A stretch of DNA of 7,495 bases from SVQP01 sp045603085 (GCA_045603085.1 JAZULL010000030.1:1-7495), one strand, 5' to 3'; positions 1 to 6,666 are shown, counted from the stretch's first letter. Notes: a model not told the origin generated them from the sequence alone. A program made the numbers and translations.

Positions 1-527
1 ACCGCATCGACAAGCTGGACGCGCGCGGCACGTACTGCTATGCAGGCAGCCCCGAGGGCAGAGGCTTTGACGAGTGCGGCAATAAGGGCTTTGTCATGCT
101 GGACGTGGCCGAAGACGGCAAGATCACCTCGCAGTTTGTCTCGCTTGCCAAGCGCAAGTGCCACACCTTTGAGGTGGACGTTTCCGCATGCGAGAGCCTG
201 CTTGCGCTGGAGCAGACTGTGCTGGGTGCATGTGCGGGCGCGGGCGAGCAGGATCTGGTCAAGGTCGTGCTGGTGGGGGCTGTGAGTCCCGAGACCTGCC
301 ACGACGCCGCGTTTGTTACCCAGAAGCTGTCCGATCGCTTCTATTTCGCTAAGGTGTATGACCGTACCCGCCTGAGCATTCGCGCTGAGGACTACCGAAA
401 TGACATCTCGCTCAAGGGCGAATTCGTGCGGCTGGTGCTGGCATCCGACCTGCCCGAGCAGGTCAAAATGGCGGTCATCGGCAAGGGCATCCGCGCACTT
501 GGCGGCGAGGAGGTGGATGACGAATGA
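1..527 (+). CDS. SbcD/YhaO-like DNA repair exonuclease (metallophosphoesterase), 3' end only
   Basis: This is the C-terminal part of a calcineurin-like metallophosphoesterase of the SbcD/Mre11/YhaO type; the start lies left of the window and the first whole codon is at base 3. The visible clue is the segment YCYAGSPEGRGFDECGNKGF near bases 33-92. It resembles the end of the phosphoesterase domain in YhaO-like exonucleases, where a GSPxGRGFDE-type stretch is followed by a KG and a beta strand. The metal-binding N-terminal motifs are outside the window. The remaining ~145 residues would be the small C-terminal domain that in this family contacts the ATPase partner. The gene ends in an ATGA overlap with the YhaN/SbcC-like ATPase, so the pair is probably translationally coupled and forms one nuclease-ATPase complex acting on DNA ends. 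Family assignment is fairly sure; substrate is inferred. Confidence 0.8.
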   Translation, partial: RIDKLDARGTYCYAGSPEGRGFDECGNKGFVMLDVAEDGKITSQFVSLAKRKCHTFEVDVSACESLLALEQTVLGACAGAGEQDLVKVVLVGAVSPETCHDAAFVTQKLSDRFYFAKVYDRTRLSIRAEDYRNDISLKGEFVRLVLASDLPEQVKMAVIGKGIRALGGEEVDDE

Positions 528-2959
528 AGCTTCTGAATCTGTATATCGCAGGCTTTGGTAACCTGCAGGATCAATCCTTTACCCCGGAGGACGGCATCAA
601 CGTCATCTCCAAGCCCAACGGCTGGGGAAAGAGCACCTTTGCCGCATTCATCCGCAGTATGTTTTATGGCTTGGGAGAAAGCCGCGCGCGCAGCGTGGCA
701 GAGAATCCCAGAAAACGCTTTGCCCCCTGGCAGGGTGGCAGCTTTGGCGGCAGCCTGGAATTTGAGGCGGATGGCAAGCGCTATCGCATCGAGCGCTTCT
801 TTGGCGCCAAGGAGAGCGAGGACACCTTTGCGCTGTTCGCGCTGGAGACCGGAAAGCCCAGCACGGATTATTCCGAGCGCATCGGTGAGGAGCTGTTCGG
901 CATCGATGCCGACGGCTTTGCTCGAACCGTATTTATGGACGCCTCGGCGCACGTACACGGCAAGGCGGAAAAGAACGCCAATAACAGCATCAACACCAAG
1001 CTCAACAATCTGCTCCAGGCAGAAAATGACCTTGGCAATTATGAAGAGGCTATGGACGCGCTGGTCAAGCGCAAGAGATATTATAAGACCACGGGCGAGA
1101 GAGGCGAGATCTATGCAGGCGAGCGCAGATTGCTGGCTTTGCAGAGCGAGATCGAGCTGTGTCTTGCACAAAAACAGCAGGCGCTGGAGCTGGAGGCGCA
1201 GATCGCGCGTCTGACCCCCGAGATCAAGGACTGCGAATCCCGCATGCAGGTGCTGCGCGAGCAGCTCTCGCGTGCCGTCACCTACCGCGAGCGCAGAAGC
1301 GTGCTGGAGACCTACAGCCGCATGCGCAGCGAGATCAAAGCACTAAAAAACCGCGCCGAGGCGATTGGCAAGACCTTTACGGGTGAGATCCCCACGCAGG
1401 CCGAGGCCGAGAAGCACCAGCTTATGGCGGGTCAGCTTGGCACGCTGCAGGGCAGAGCCGAGCAGATGCTCTCGGATAAGAGCATCGACCGCGCTATGGC
1501 AGAGCTTGCTCCCACGTTTGAAAACGGTGTTACGCCGCTTGCCGATATTGATAAGGCTCTGGAGATCTGCCGCGAGCTTCGCACCATCGAGGAGGAGATC
1601 CGAAATCTCAGCGCTCGCGCGGCGGCTCTTCAGGCGCAGATCGACGATATTGGTGATCCCGTACCGCCCAAGCCGGGCAAGCAGGGCAGGCGGGCCACCT
1701 TTGGTAAGGTCATGGGCGTGGTGTATGCTGTGCTTTGCGTGGTCCTGCTGATCAGTGCCGCCATCGCTCTGGTGGGTGCCAAGCTGTTTATGGGCATTCT
1801 TTGCGGCGTGTTGGGCATTGGCATGCTGGTGCTGTGCGTCTGGACGCTGCTTCGCGCAGTCTCTGCGGCGCAGCTTTCGGGCAGAGCCAAGCGCGCGGCC
1901 GATGCGGCTGTCAAGCTTCAAACCAAGCGCAGCCTATCCGAAGAGCGCGAGCAGCTGCTTGCAAGAGCACAGCAGTATAAGGAAAAATATACCGATCTTG
2001 CCGCCACCCCGGTTGCGCTGGAGCAGAAGCACAATCTGGACGTGGACGGGGGCTATATCGGTGCGCTGACCGCCTTGCGGCATACTACCGCGCAATATCT
2101 GCGCCTGGAGGAGCAGAAGTGTGTCAGGATCGAGACCTATCGGAGCATTCTTGCCGAGGCAGACGCGCTGTGGGATCAGATCTCTCTGTTCCTTGGCCGT
2201 TGGGATAAGCCCTTTACCCGTGAGGATTGCGCCTTTGTGTTAGCCGAGCTTCGCACAACGCTTTCGGATCTGCAAAGGCTGACCGATGAGATCGAGGTCA
2301 AGGAAAGGGCCGCAAGACAGTACGCGCTGGAGAACAACGTGCGCGGACTTGCCGAATCGGGCGCAAGAGAAGAGGACGCCGCACTGGATGCCGAGCAGAT
2401 CTCGGCGGATTGGGAGATCGCGCAGGCCGAATATAAGCAAAAGAGTGCCGAGCTTTCGATATTGACGCAAAAGGCGGAGCAGCTGTTTGAGAGAGCCGAC
2501 GCTTACGGCACGCTGGTGGCCGAGAAGCAGGCGCTTGAGGACAAGCTGGAGATCTGGAGAGGCAACTACGAGGCTATCGTATATGCCGAAAAATTCATGG
2601 AGCAGGCCAGAGAAAATCTGTCCTCGCGTTACTTAGTCAGAATGCAAGAGGCATTTGCGCAGCGAATTGCCGAGCTTGGCGGCGACGAGATGCAGTTTTC
2701 CATCGATACCGAGTTTAACGTCATGCTCCGTGCCAAGGGAAAGAGCCGCAGTATCGAATATCTGAGCAGCGGTTGGCGCGATATGGTGGGATTTTGTCTG
2801 CGACTTGCGCTGGCGGACGGCTTGTTCGATACCCAAAAGCCCTGTCTTGTTCTGGATGACCCATTCGTTTATCTGGACAGCGAGCATGCCGCGGCCGCAA
2901 ACGCTCTGCTTGAAAGCCTGGCTAAGGATTATCAGATCATTTATCTTACTTGTAATTAA
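524..2959 (+). CDS. YhaN/SbcC-like AAA/ABC-type ATPase with central coiled coils and two membrane helices
   Basis: An 811-aa SMC/Rad50-type ATPase. Walker A is PNGWGKST at residues 31-38, preceded by ISK where many P-loops carry a glycine. Long charged, Glu/Gln/Ala-rich coiled coils run to about residue 390 and from about 450 to 700. Between them lie two hydrophobic segments (about 396-418 and 422-445), as in YhaN-like proteins, suggesting membrane attachment. The C-terminal ATPase half has an ABC-signature equivalent LSSGWRDM (747-754), Walker B LVLDD (775-779) and D-loop YLDSEH (783-788). The start ATG overlaps the stop of the phosphoesterase gene (ATGA) and has AGGAGG at 508-513. It likely drives the upstream nuclease in DNA-end processing. 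Oddity: the protein ends QIIYLTCN, right where the switch-histidine (H-loop) region of related ATPases would lie. Confidence 0.85.
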   Translation: MKLLNLYIAGFGNLQDQSFTPEDGINVISKPNGWGKSTFAAFIRSMFYGLGESRARSVAENPRKRFAPWQGGSFGGSLEFEADGKRYRIERFFGAKESEDTFALFALETGKPSTDYSERIGEELFGIDADGFARTVFMDASAHVHGKAEKNANNSINTKLNNLLQAENDLGNYEEAMDALVKRKRYYKTTGERGEIYAGERRLLALQSEIELCLAQKQQALELEAQIARLTPEIKDCESRMQVLREQLSRAVTYRERRSVLETYSRMRSEIKALKNRAEAIGKTFTGEIPTQAEAEKHQLMAGQLGTLQGRAEQMLSDKSIDRAMAELAPTFENGVTPLADIDKALEICRELRTIEEEIRNLSARAAALQAQIDDIGDPVPPKPGKQGRRATFGKVMGVVYAVLCVVLLISAAIALVGAKLFMGILCGVLGIGMLVLCVWTLLRAVSAAQLSGRAKRAADAAVKLQTKRSLSEEREQLLARAQQYKEKYTDLAATPVALEQKHNLDVDGGYIGALTALRHTTAQYLRLEEQKCVRIETYRSILAEADALWDQISLFLGRWDKPFTREDCAFVLAELRTTLSDLQRLTDEIEVKERAARQYALENNVRGLAESGAREEDAALDAEQISADWEIAQAEYKQKSAELSILTQKAEQLFERADAYGTLVAEKQALEDKLEIWRGNYEAIVYAEKFMEQARENLSSRYLVRMQEAFAQRIAELGGDEMQFSIDTEFNVMLRAKGKSRSIEYLSSGWRDMVGFCLRLALADGLFDTQKPCLVLDDPFVYLDSEHAAAANALLESLAKDYQIIYLTCN

Positions 2960-2969
2960 GAGGAGTTAT

Positions 2970-4466
2970 ATGGCAAATATTATCATTGTCGGCGCAGGTG
3001 TTGCGGGACTTTCCGCAGGCATCTACGCGCAGATGCAGGGGCATCAGGCCACCATTTATGATAAGCACTTTGTCGCGGGCGGCAACCTGACCGCCTGGGA
3101 TCGCAAGGGTTATCATATCGACAACTGCATCCATTGGCTGACCGGCACCAATCCCGTCACAAAGCTGTATAAGATGTGGCGCGAGCTTGGTGTGCTGAGC
3201 GGCGACGTTGAGATCATGCAGGCAGAGAGTCTGTATACCTACGAGGAAAAGGGAAAGAAGCTTGCGCTTTCAAAGAGCCTTGATAAGCTTCGCGATGACC
3301 TGTTGAGCATCTCGCCCGAGGATAAGGCTGAGATACTGTATCTTGTGCGCGTGGTCAAGGCGTATACGCGCTTTTCGGGCATGAAGGGCAAGAATGACGA
3401 CAAAAAGTGTCCCCCTCTGCAGCAGATCCTGTCCTCGGCCGCGCTGATCCCGTATGGCGGACTGTCAATCGCCGAGCTGGCAAAACGCTTCAAAAGTCCG
3501 CTGATCCGCGACTTTCTCAAGTCCTTTTTGCCCGAGCATTTCGGCTCGATGGCGCTGATCATGGTCATCTCCACCTTTACCAGTAAAAATGGCGGCATCC
3601 CCCGCGGCTCGTCAAGTGCCATGGCACAGCGCATGGCGGACAGATTCAAGGCCTTGGGCGGTAAGCTTTGCTTAAGGCTTGGCGTGGATAAGATCAACAC
3701 CAAGGGCAGCGTTGCCGAATCGGTCACGCTGGAGAACGGCGAGGTCAAAGCCGCCGATTACGTGGTGGTCACGGCCGATCCCGCCATGGTGTTCGGCAAG
3801 CTGCTGGATAAGGCCTTGATGCCGGCTTATCTGCGCCGCCACTATAAGAGAACCGATATGCCCAGATTTTCCAGCCACCATTGCGCATTTGCCTGCGAGG
3901 GAACAGACCTGCCGTTTGAGGGCGAGATCACTATGCAGATCCCCGAGCAATACAGAGAGGTGCTGTGCGGCAAATATCTCATGCTCCGCGAGTTTTCGCA
4001 TGAGCAAAGCTTTGCTCCCAAGGGCAAAAACATCCTGCAGACCATGATCTATTGCGGCGAGGAGGATGCGCAGGCGTTTATTGATTGCAAGCGCGATCCC
4101 GCCAGGTATAAGCGCAGAAAAGAGGAGATCGCGGCGGCTGTCGAGGCCTGCATCGTGCAGGAGAAGCCCGAGCTTGCGGGCAGACTATCCTGTCTGGACG
4201 TCTGGACGCCCGCTACCTACAGACGCTTTGTGCACTCGGAGGTGGGCTCGTTTATGAGCTTTGTGTTGCCCAAGGGCTATTTGCCGTTGCGCAAATCGGG
4301 AAAGATCAAGGGGCTTTCCAACGTGGTCATGGCCACCCAGTGGCAACAGCCCCCCGGAGGCCTGCCCATCGCGGCCGAGACCGGCAAATATGCCATCAAG
4401 CGTATATGCCGCAAGGCCGGCAAGCGTTGGGATAAATCGCTCAATCATGCCGAGATTCCATCATGA
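2970..4466 (+). CDS. CrtI/phytoene-desaturase-like FAD-dependent oxidoreductase
   Basis: A 498-aa flavoprotein of the NAD(P)/FAD-dependent amine oxidase/phytoene desaturase superfamily. The N-terminus MANIIIVGAGVAGLSAG carries the dinucleotide-binding GxGxxG (residues 8-13). It is followed by an acidic residue ending beta-2 (YDK) and the AGGNLTAW segment typical of CrtI/RetSat-like enzymes. A middle GGIPRGSSSAMAQRM stretch precedes the second half of the FAD fold, and the C-terminus has the family's GLSNVVMATQWQQPPGGLPIAAETGK block closing the FAD site. ATG 2970 is chosen over an in-frame ATG at 2805, which lies inside the ATPase gene: GAGGAG at 2960-2965 precedes it and the protein then begins directly with the Rossmann strand. 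It starts 10 bp after the ATPase stop, so co-transcription is likely. No other carotenoid genes are seen, so the substrate is unknown; a lipid or isoprenoid desaturase or isomerase is only a guess. Confidence 0.85.
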   Translation: MANIIIVGAGVAGLSAGIYAQMQGHQATIYDKHFVAGGNLTAWDRKGYHIDNCIHWLTGTNPVTKLYKMWRELGVLSGDVEIMQAESLYTYEEKGKKLALSKSLDKLRDDLLSISPEDKAEILYLVRVVKAYTRFSGMKGKNDDKKCPPLQQILSSAALIPYGGLSIAELAKRFKSPLIRDFLKSFLPEHFGSMALIMVISTFTSKNGGIPRGSSSAMAQRMADRFKALGGKLCLRLGVDKINTKGSVAESVTLENGEVKAADYVVVTADPAMVFGKLLDKALMPAYLRRHYKRTDMPRFSSHHCAFACEGTDLPFEGEITMQIPEQYREVLCGKYLMLREFSHEQSFAPKGKNILQTMIYCGEEDAQAFIDCKRDPARYKRRKEEIAAAVEACIVQEKPELAGRLSCLDVWTPATYRRFVHSEVGSFMSFVLPKGYLPLRKSGKIKGLSNVVMATQWQQPPGGLPIAAETGKYAIKRICRKAGKRWDKSLNHAEIPS

Positions 4467-4502
4467 AAAAGAACACGACAGCATCGCTGTCTTGTTCTTT
4501 TT
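4466..4502. terminator. Bidirectional intrinsic terminator between convergent genes
   Basis: A 16-bp stem with one mismatch pairs 4466-4481 with 4487-4502 around the 5-nt loop CATCG. It has A5 on the left arm and T5 on the right, so an RNA from either strand ends in a U-tract. It begins at the last base of the oxidoreductase stop codon and finishes two bases before the stop of the convergent GH43 gene, so both genes share it. Confidence 0.9.
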
Positions 4503-4504
4503 GC

Positions 4505-5638
4505 TTATTTTTCCCCACTCGGAACACCGATCTCGGTATCGCGGCTGAGCGGATCGCCGATCACGGGAAGATTGTTCTCGTCAAAGGTAATGGGCTGAGC
4601 GTACATGAAGCGGTTGCTCTCGCCCGCATCGGGGGTGGCCATACCGTGGTAAGCGATCCATGTTTCGCTACCGTCGGGCGAGGTAAAGAAGGTGCAGTGG
4701 CCAACACCGTAAACCTCGTTGGCAGAGGAAAAAATGGGTCTGGATTTCTTGCTCCAGTTGTTCTTGTTCATGATCTCGTCGGCAGAGAAGTTGTCGCCCT
4801 TGAATTCGATCAGGCCAAGGCAGTAGTATTCCGACCAGCAGCCACTTGCCGAATAGATCAGCGAGAGCGTGCCGTTGTGCAGCATAAACACAGGACCTTC
4901 ATTAACTCGCTCATCCTTGCCCTCTGTTGCACCGTTGGATTCCCAGCCGTACATGGGATAGGAAAGACGGATGCGGCGATCCGAAACAGTCCAGGGGTTC
5001 TCCATAACGGCCAGCGTGATCACCTGCCCCTTGTCAGAGGAAAACTCGGAAAATGCGGTATATAGCGTGTCTGAGCCTTGGTCGTAGAAAACGGTTTGGT
5101 CGATAGCCAAAAGATCGGGATCGGTGCAGCCCTTGTAAACGTATTCACCCCAAGGGTCAGAGGTGGTGGATTCCAGACACATCATGCGGATGGAGAAAAA
5201 GTCAAAGGAGTTGGTCGCATCGCTGAAATAAACGTACCAGCGATCGGTGGCAGGGTTATAGTGTAGCTCGGGCGCCCAAAGGGAGGTGCACGTGGTGCCG
5301 CTGAAAGCTGTATGAATTGTCAACTTTTCATCTCGTACAACGGTTTCCAGCGAGGTGCTTCTGTAAAGGGTAATGCCAAAGACCTCGGTGTAAACGGCGT
5401 AGTAGTAGCCGTCGTGGTAGACAACACAGGGGTCGGGCGCGGAGACGTCGGAAAGGGGATTCTGGAAGGTCTTCACGGGTTCTGTCTCACTTTCTGATTC
5501 GGTCGGGGGCTCTGTCGTGTCGGGCAGGGTAGTGTCCGGCATGGTCTGATCGGGAAAATCAACGTCGGGCGGCGCAGTTTTGCAGGCGACCGGTAAAAGC
5601 ATGCAGAAAAGTAAGATAAAAATCAAAAGCTTTTTCAT
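4505..5638 (-). CDS. Secreted GH43-type glycoside hydrolase, lipoprotein
   Basis: A 377-aa extracellular glycosidase of the five-bladed beta-propeller GH43 type, usually acting on arabinan, arabinoxylan or xylo-oligosaccharides. Residues 1-18 are a signal peptide (MKK, hydrophobic core, LLPVA) before Cys19, a probable lipidation site; the -3 residue is Pro, so the lipobox is not ideal. A Pro/Thr/Asp/Glu-rich linker spans about 20-56. Candidate catalytic residues are Asp69 in SAPDPCVVY (base), Asp180 in AIDQTVF (pKa modulator) and Glu247 in VNEGPVF (acid). WAPELH (121-126) and the late GVGHCTFF...WIAYHG also fit GH43. The start is ATG 5638, with GGAGG five bases upstream; an in-frame TTG at 5650 overlaps that ribosome site and is unlikely. 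The gene has its own promoter and stands alone, convergent to the oxidoreductase. Exact sugar specificity cannot be read. Confidence 0.88.
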   Translation of the reverse strand: MKKLLIFILLFCMLLPVACKTAPPDVDFPDQTMPDTTLPDTTEPPTESESETEPVKTFQNPLSDVSAPDPCVVYHDGYYYAVYTEVFGITLYRSTSLETVVRDEKLTIHTAFSGTTCTSLWAPELHYNPATDRWYVYFSDATNSFDFFSIRMMCLESTTSDPWGEYVYKGCTDPDLLAIDQTVFYDQGSDTLYTAFSEFSSDKGQVITLAVMENPWTVSDRRIRLSYPMYGWESNGATEGKDERVNEGPVFMLHNGTLSLIYSASGCWSEYYCLGLIEFKGDNFSADEIMNKNNWSKKSRPIFSSANEVYGVGHCTFFTSPDGSETWIAYHGMATPDAGESNRFMYAQPITFDENNLPVIGDPLSRDTEIGVPSGEK

Positions 5639-5643
5639 AAAAT

Positions 5644-5648
5644 CCTCC
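5644..5648 (-). promoter_or_regulatory. Ribosome binding site of the GH43 gene
   Basis: GGAGG on the minus strand, five bases before ATG 5638. Its position rules in favour of MKKLL as the N-terminus rather than the TTG at 5650. Confidence 0.85.
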
Positions 5649-5653
5649 AAGGA

Positions 5654-5678
5654 TGTATATACTGATTATAGATATACA
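5654..5678. repeat. Inverted repeat in the 5' leader of the GH43 gene
   Basis: TGTATAT at 5654-5660 is matched by ATATACA at 5672-5678, separated by 11 bp. It lies just downstream of the predicted transcription start and upstream of the ribosome site. It could be an operator or a weak AU-rich leader hairpin. The pairing is visible; the role is not. Confidence 0.4.
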
Positions 5679-5688
5679 ACTCAACACC

Positions 5689-5717
5689 ATTATAGCATGC
5701 CGGCCTGATTTTGTCAA
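5689..5717 (-). promoter_or_regulatory. Sigma-A-type promoter of the GH43 gene
   Basis: On the minus strand, TTGACA (5712-5717) and TATAAT (5689-5694) are both full consensus with exactly 17 bp between them. Transcription should start near 5682, leaving a leader of about 45 nt before ATG 5638. Confidence 0.88.
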
Positions 5718-5761
5718 GAAACGGGAGAGGATCGGGAAGAAGTCGAGCCCTGAGTAAAAGT

Positions 5762-5783
5762 TTTTTGAATTATTTTTCAAAAA
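5762..5783. repeat. AT-rich inverted repeat upstream of the tRNA promoter
   Basis: TTTTTGAA (5762-5769) and TTCAAAAA (5776-5783) can pair around six bases. It ends five bases before the -35 box at 5788, in the divergent promoter region. It could act as an upstream AT-rich element or a weak regulator site; nothing more can be shown. Confidence 0.35.
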
Positions 5784-5787
5784 GGGG

Positions 5788-5816
5788 TTGACAAAATCCG
5801 AAACGGGTGATATAAT
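5788..5816 (+). promoter_or_regulatory. Sigma-A-type promoter of the tRNA operon
   Basis: TTGACA (5788-5793) and TATAAT (5811-5816), both full consensus with 17 bp spacing, lie 33 bp upstream of the tRNA-Leu gene. It is divergent from the GH43 promoter. A GC-rich discriminator is absent: the bases after the -10 box read ATAC GAG. Confidence 0.9.
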
Positions 5817-5848
5817 ATACGAGTCCTTTGAAAAGGCCATGCTTGAAC

Positions 5849-5937
5849 GCCGGTGTGGCGGAACAGGCAGACGCCCGGGACTTAAAATCCCGTGATACGA
5901 GAGTATCGTACCGGTTCGACCCCGGTCACCGGCACCA
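5849..5937 (+). tRNA. tRNA-Leu (anticodon UAA), CCA encoded
   Basis: An 89-nt class II tRNA. Acceptor GCCGGTG (5849-5855) pairs perfectly with CACCGGC (5927-5933), followed by discriminator A and encoded CCA (5935-5937). The anticodon stem CGGGA/TCCCG (5876-5880 and 5888-5892) encloses loop CTTAAAA, giving anticodon TAA at 5883-5885. The long variable arm is a hairpin built from GATACGAGAGTATC. A73 and the long arm agree with leucine identity. It is the first gene of the tRNA operon and reads UUA codons. Confidence 0.96.
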
Positions 5938-5955
5938 AGCGGGAAAACGAAATAT

Positions 5956-6032
<77 letters not shown>

Positions 6033-6033
<1 letters not shown>

Positions 6034-6076
6034 AGAAAAAGAACAGACACCCAATCGGGTGTCTGTTCTTTTTCTT
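6033..6076 (+). terminator. Intrinsic terminator of the tRNA operon
   Basis: A perfect 20-bp stem pairs 6033-6052 with 6057-6076 around loop AATC. Its GC-rich top GACACCC/GGGTGTC sits on an A-rich/U-rich base, with T5 near the 3' end. It begins at the last base of the encoded CCA. The A-rich left arm means it could also terminate minus-strand RNA. Confidence 0.9.
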
Positions 6077-6126
6077 GCTTTCGAAGACGAGATTTTGAAT
6101 TGCCACCACGACCTCCGGAGGAGGGA

Positions 6127-6192
6127 GTGGGTGAGCAAGCGAAAACGATTAAGTATCGTTTTCGTGCAGCGATACCCCACAAAGCAAGGAGT
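6127..6192 (+). repeat. Structured repeat element, copy A
   Basis: The outer arms GTGGG (6127-6131) and CCCAC (6176-6180) enclose a 10-bp hairpin CGAAAACGAT/ATCGTTTTCG (6140-6149 and 6155-6164) with loop TAAGT. It is followed by AAAGCAAGGAGT (6181-6192). It nearly matches copy C base for base and matches copy B in shape but not in stem sequence. Function and true strand are unknown. Confidence 0.75.
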
Positions 6193-6253
6193 ATGCCGAG
6201 CCGAGCAGGCGCAGGCGACGGCAGACGACTATGCGACTGGGGCAAACAATGAA

Positions 6254-6273
6254 AAATCCCACCTCCGCAACCA
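6254..6273 (+). pseudogene. tRNA-fMet 3'-end fragment (second copy)
   Basis: These 20 nt are identical to the last 20 nt of the tRNA-fMet gene (6014-6033), including the encoded CCA. The rest of the tRNA is missing upstream. As in the full gene, a perfect 20-bp terminator hairpin begins at the final A. It is either the end of a degraded duplicate tRNA or a duplicated integration-site core. Confidence 0.8.
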
Positions 6274-6316
6274 AAAAAGAACAAAGCAGTCCAAACGGAC
6301 TGCTTTGTTCTTTTTT
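6273..6316 (+). terminator. Second perfect terminator hairpin
   Basis: A 20-bp perfect stem pairs 6273-6292 with 6297-6316 around loop AAAC, with A6 at the left end and T6 at the right. It has the same size and placement after a tRNA 3' end as the hairpin at 6033-6076, but the upper stem differs (AAAGCAGTCC here), with both arms changed together. It can terminate in either direction. Confidence 0.85.
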
Positions 6317-6326
6317 CGTTATGGAG

Positions 6327-6344
6327 ACGAGGCTTGCGCCTCGT
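6327..6344. repeat. Small GC-rich hairpin in the second unit
   Basis: ACGAGGC (6327-6333) pairs perfectly with GCCTCGT (6338-6344) around TTGC. It starts in the GACGAG block that is shared with the first unit at 6086-6091; the first unit lacks the matching right arm. Confidence 0.5.
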
Positions 6345-6375
6345 GACTCCGGGGTATCCCGACGAGCGTAGCTCG

Positions 6376-6442
6376 TTGGGTAGCGAGGCAAAAACAACTA
6401 AGTGTTGTTTTTGCCGAAGCGAAACCGCCCAAAGCAAGGAGT
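6376..6442 (+). repeat. Structured repeat element, copy B (diverged stem)
   Basis: Outer arms TTGGG (6376-6380) and CCCAA (6428-6432) enclose a perfect 12-bp hairpin GGCAAAAACAAC/GTTGTTTTTGCC (6387-6398 and 6404-6415). The loop TAAGT is the same as in copy A. The AAAGCAAGGAGT that follows (6431-6442) is also identical. Stem bases differ from A and C on both arms while pairing is kept. Confidence 0.75.
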
Positions 6443-6502
6443 TGAAGGAGCGAGTGTATCGAGCGACGAGCAACGACTATACGACGGTGGCGGCGCGAAG
6501 CG

Positions 6503-6519
6503 ATAACCCGGAGGTCGTG
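6503..6519 (+). pseudogene. tRNA-fMet middle fragment
   Basis: ATAACCCGGAGGTCGTG is identical to 5991-6007 of the tRNA-fMet (anticodon loop end, stem, variable loop, start of the T arm). It runs straight into structured element C. The continuation is GTGGGT, which is what a normal T stem without the extra A would read. It is a relic or chimeric junction, not a working tRNA. Confidence 0.6.
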
Positions 6520-6581
6520 GGTGAGCAAGCGAAAACGATTGAGTATCGTTTTCGCGCAGCGATACCCCACAAAGCAGGGAG
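6517..6581 (+). repeat. Structured repeat element, copy C
   Basis: It aligns without gaps to copy A at an offset of 390 bp. Outer arms are GTGGG (6517-6521) and CCCAC (6566-6570). The inner hairpin GCGAAAACGAT/ATCGTTTTCGC is 11 bp because a G-T wobble of copy A is a G-C pair here; the loop is TGAGT. The trailing sequence is AAAGCAGGGAG. Confidence 0.75.
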
Positions 6582-6615
6582 AAACGGGTGTGAAGCTGCG
6601 CTTTGCGCCCGTTTC
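6581..6615. repeat. Long hairpin closing the repeat region
   Basis: GAAACGGGTGTGAAGC (6581-6596) pairs with GCTTTGCGCCCGTTTC (6600-6615) around a 3-nt loop, 16 bp including three G-U type pairs. No U-tract follows on either strand, so it is not a typical intrinsic terminator. It lies 22 bp upstream of the next -35 box and marks the change to AT-rich sequence. Confidence 0.6.
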
Positions 6616-6637
6616 TGTTGACTTATAAAAAACATTA

Positions 6638-6666
6638 TTGACATATACCAAAAACCGTGATATAAT
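6638..6666 (+). promoter_or_regulatory. Sigma-A-type promoter of the UPF0251 operon
   Basis: TTGACA (6638-6643) and TATAAT (6661-6666), both full consensus with 17 bp spacing. The start site should fall near 6673, giving a leader of about 26 nt, too short for a riboswitch. A promoter this strong normally needs repression, which fits the palindrome overlapping its start region. Confidence 0.88.

Noticed and set aside
392..1171. Long antisense open frame (259 codons) and similar antisense frames within the ATPase and oxidoreductase genes
   Set aside because: They are shadows of GC-rich coding sequence with no ribosome sites and no recognisable domains.
2805..2969. Extending the FAD oxidoreductase upstream to an in-frame ATG at 2805
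   Set aside because: This stretch is inside the ATPase gene in another frame, and a good ribosome site plus the Rossmann strand define the start at 2970.
2970..4466. Naming the oxidoreductase crtI or crtN
   Set aside because: No carotenoid or isoprenoid genes are nearby and the superfamily includes many enzymes of unknown substrate.
4463..5065. Plus-strand open frame of 200 codons over the GH43 gene
   Set aside because: It starts in the terminator and is the antisense of a clear GH43 protein with catalytic motifs.
6127..6581. CRISPR array
   Set aside because: The repeats are too few, irregularly spaced (250 and 140 bp apart) and internally variable, with no uniform spacers and no cas genes.
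6581..6615. Third intrinsic terminator
   Set aside because: The hairpin is long but has no U-tract on either strand and lacks the AAAGAACA/TGTTCTTT base of the other three.
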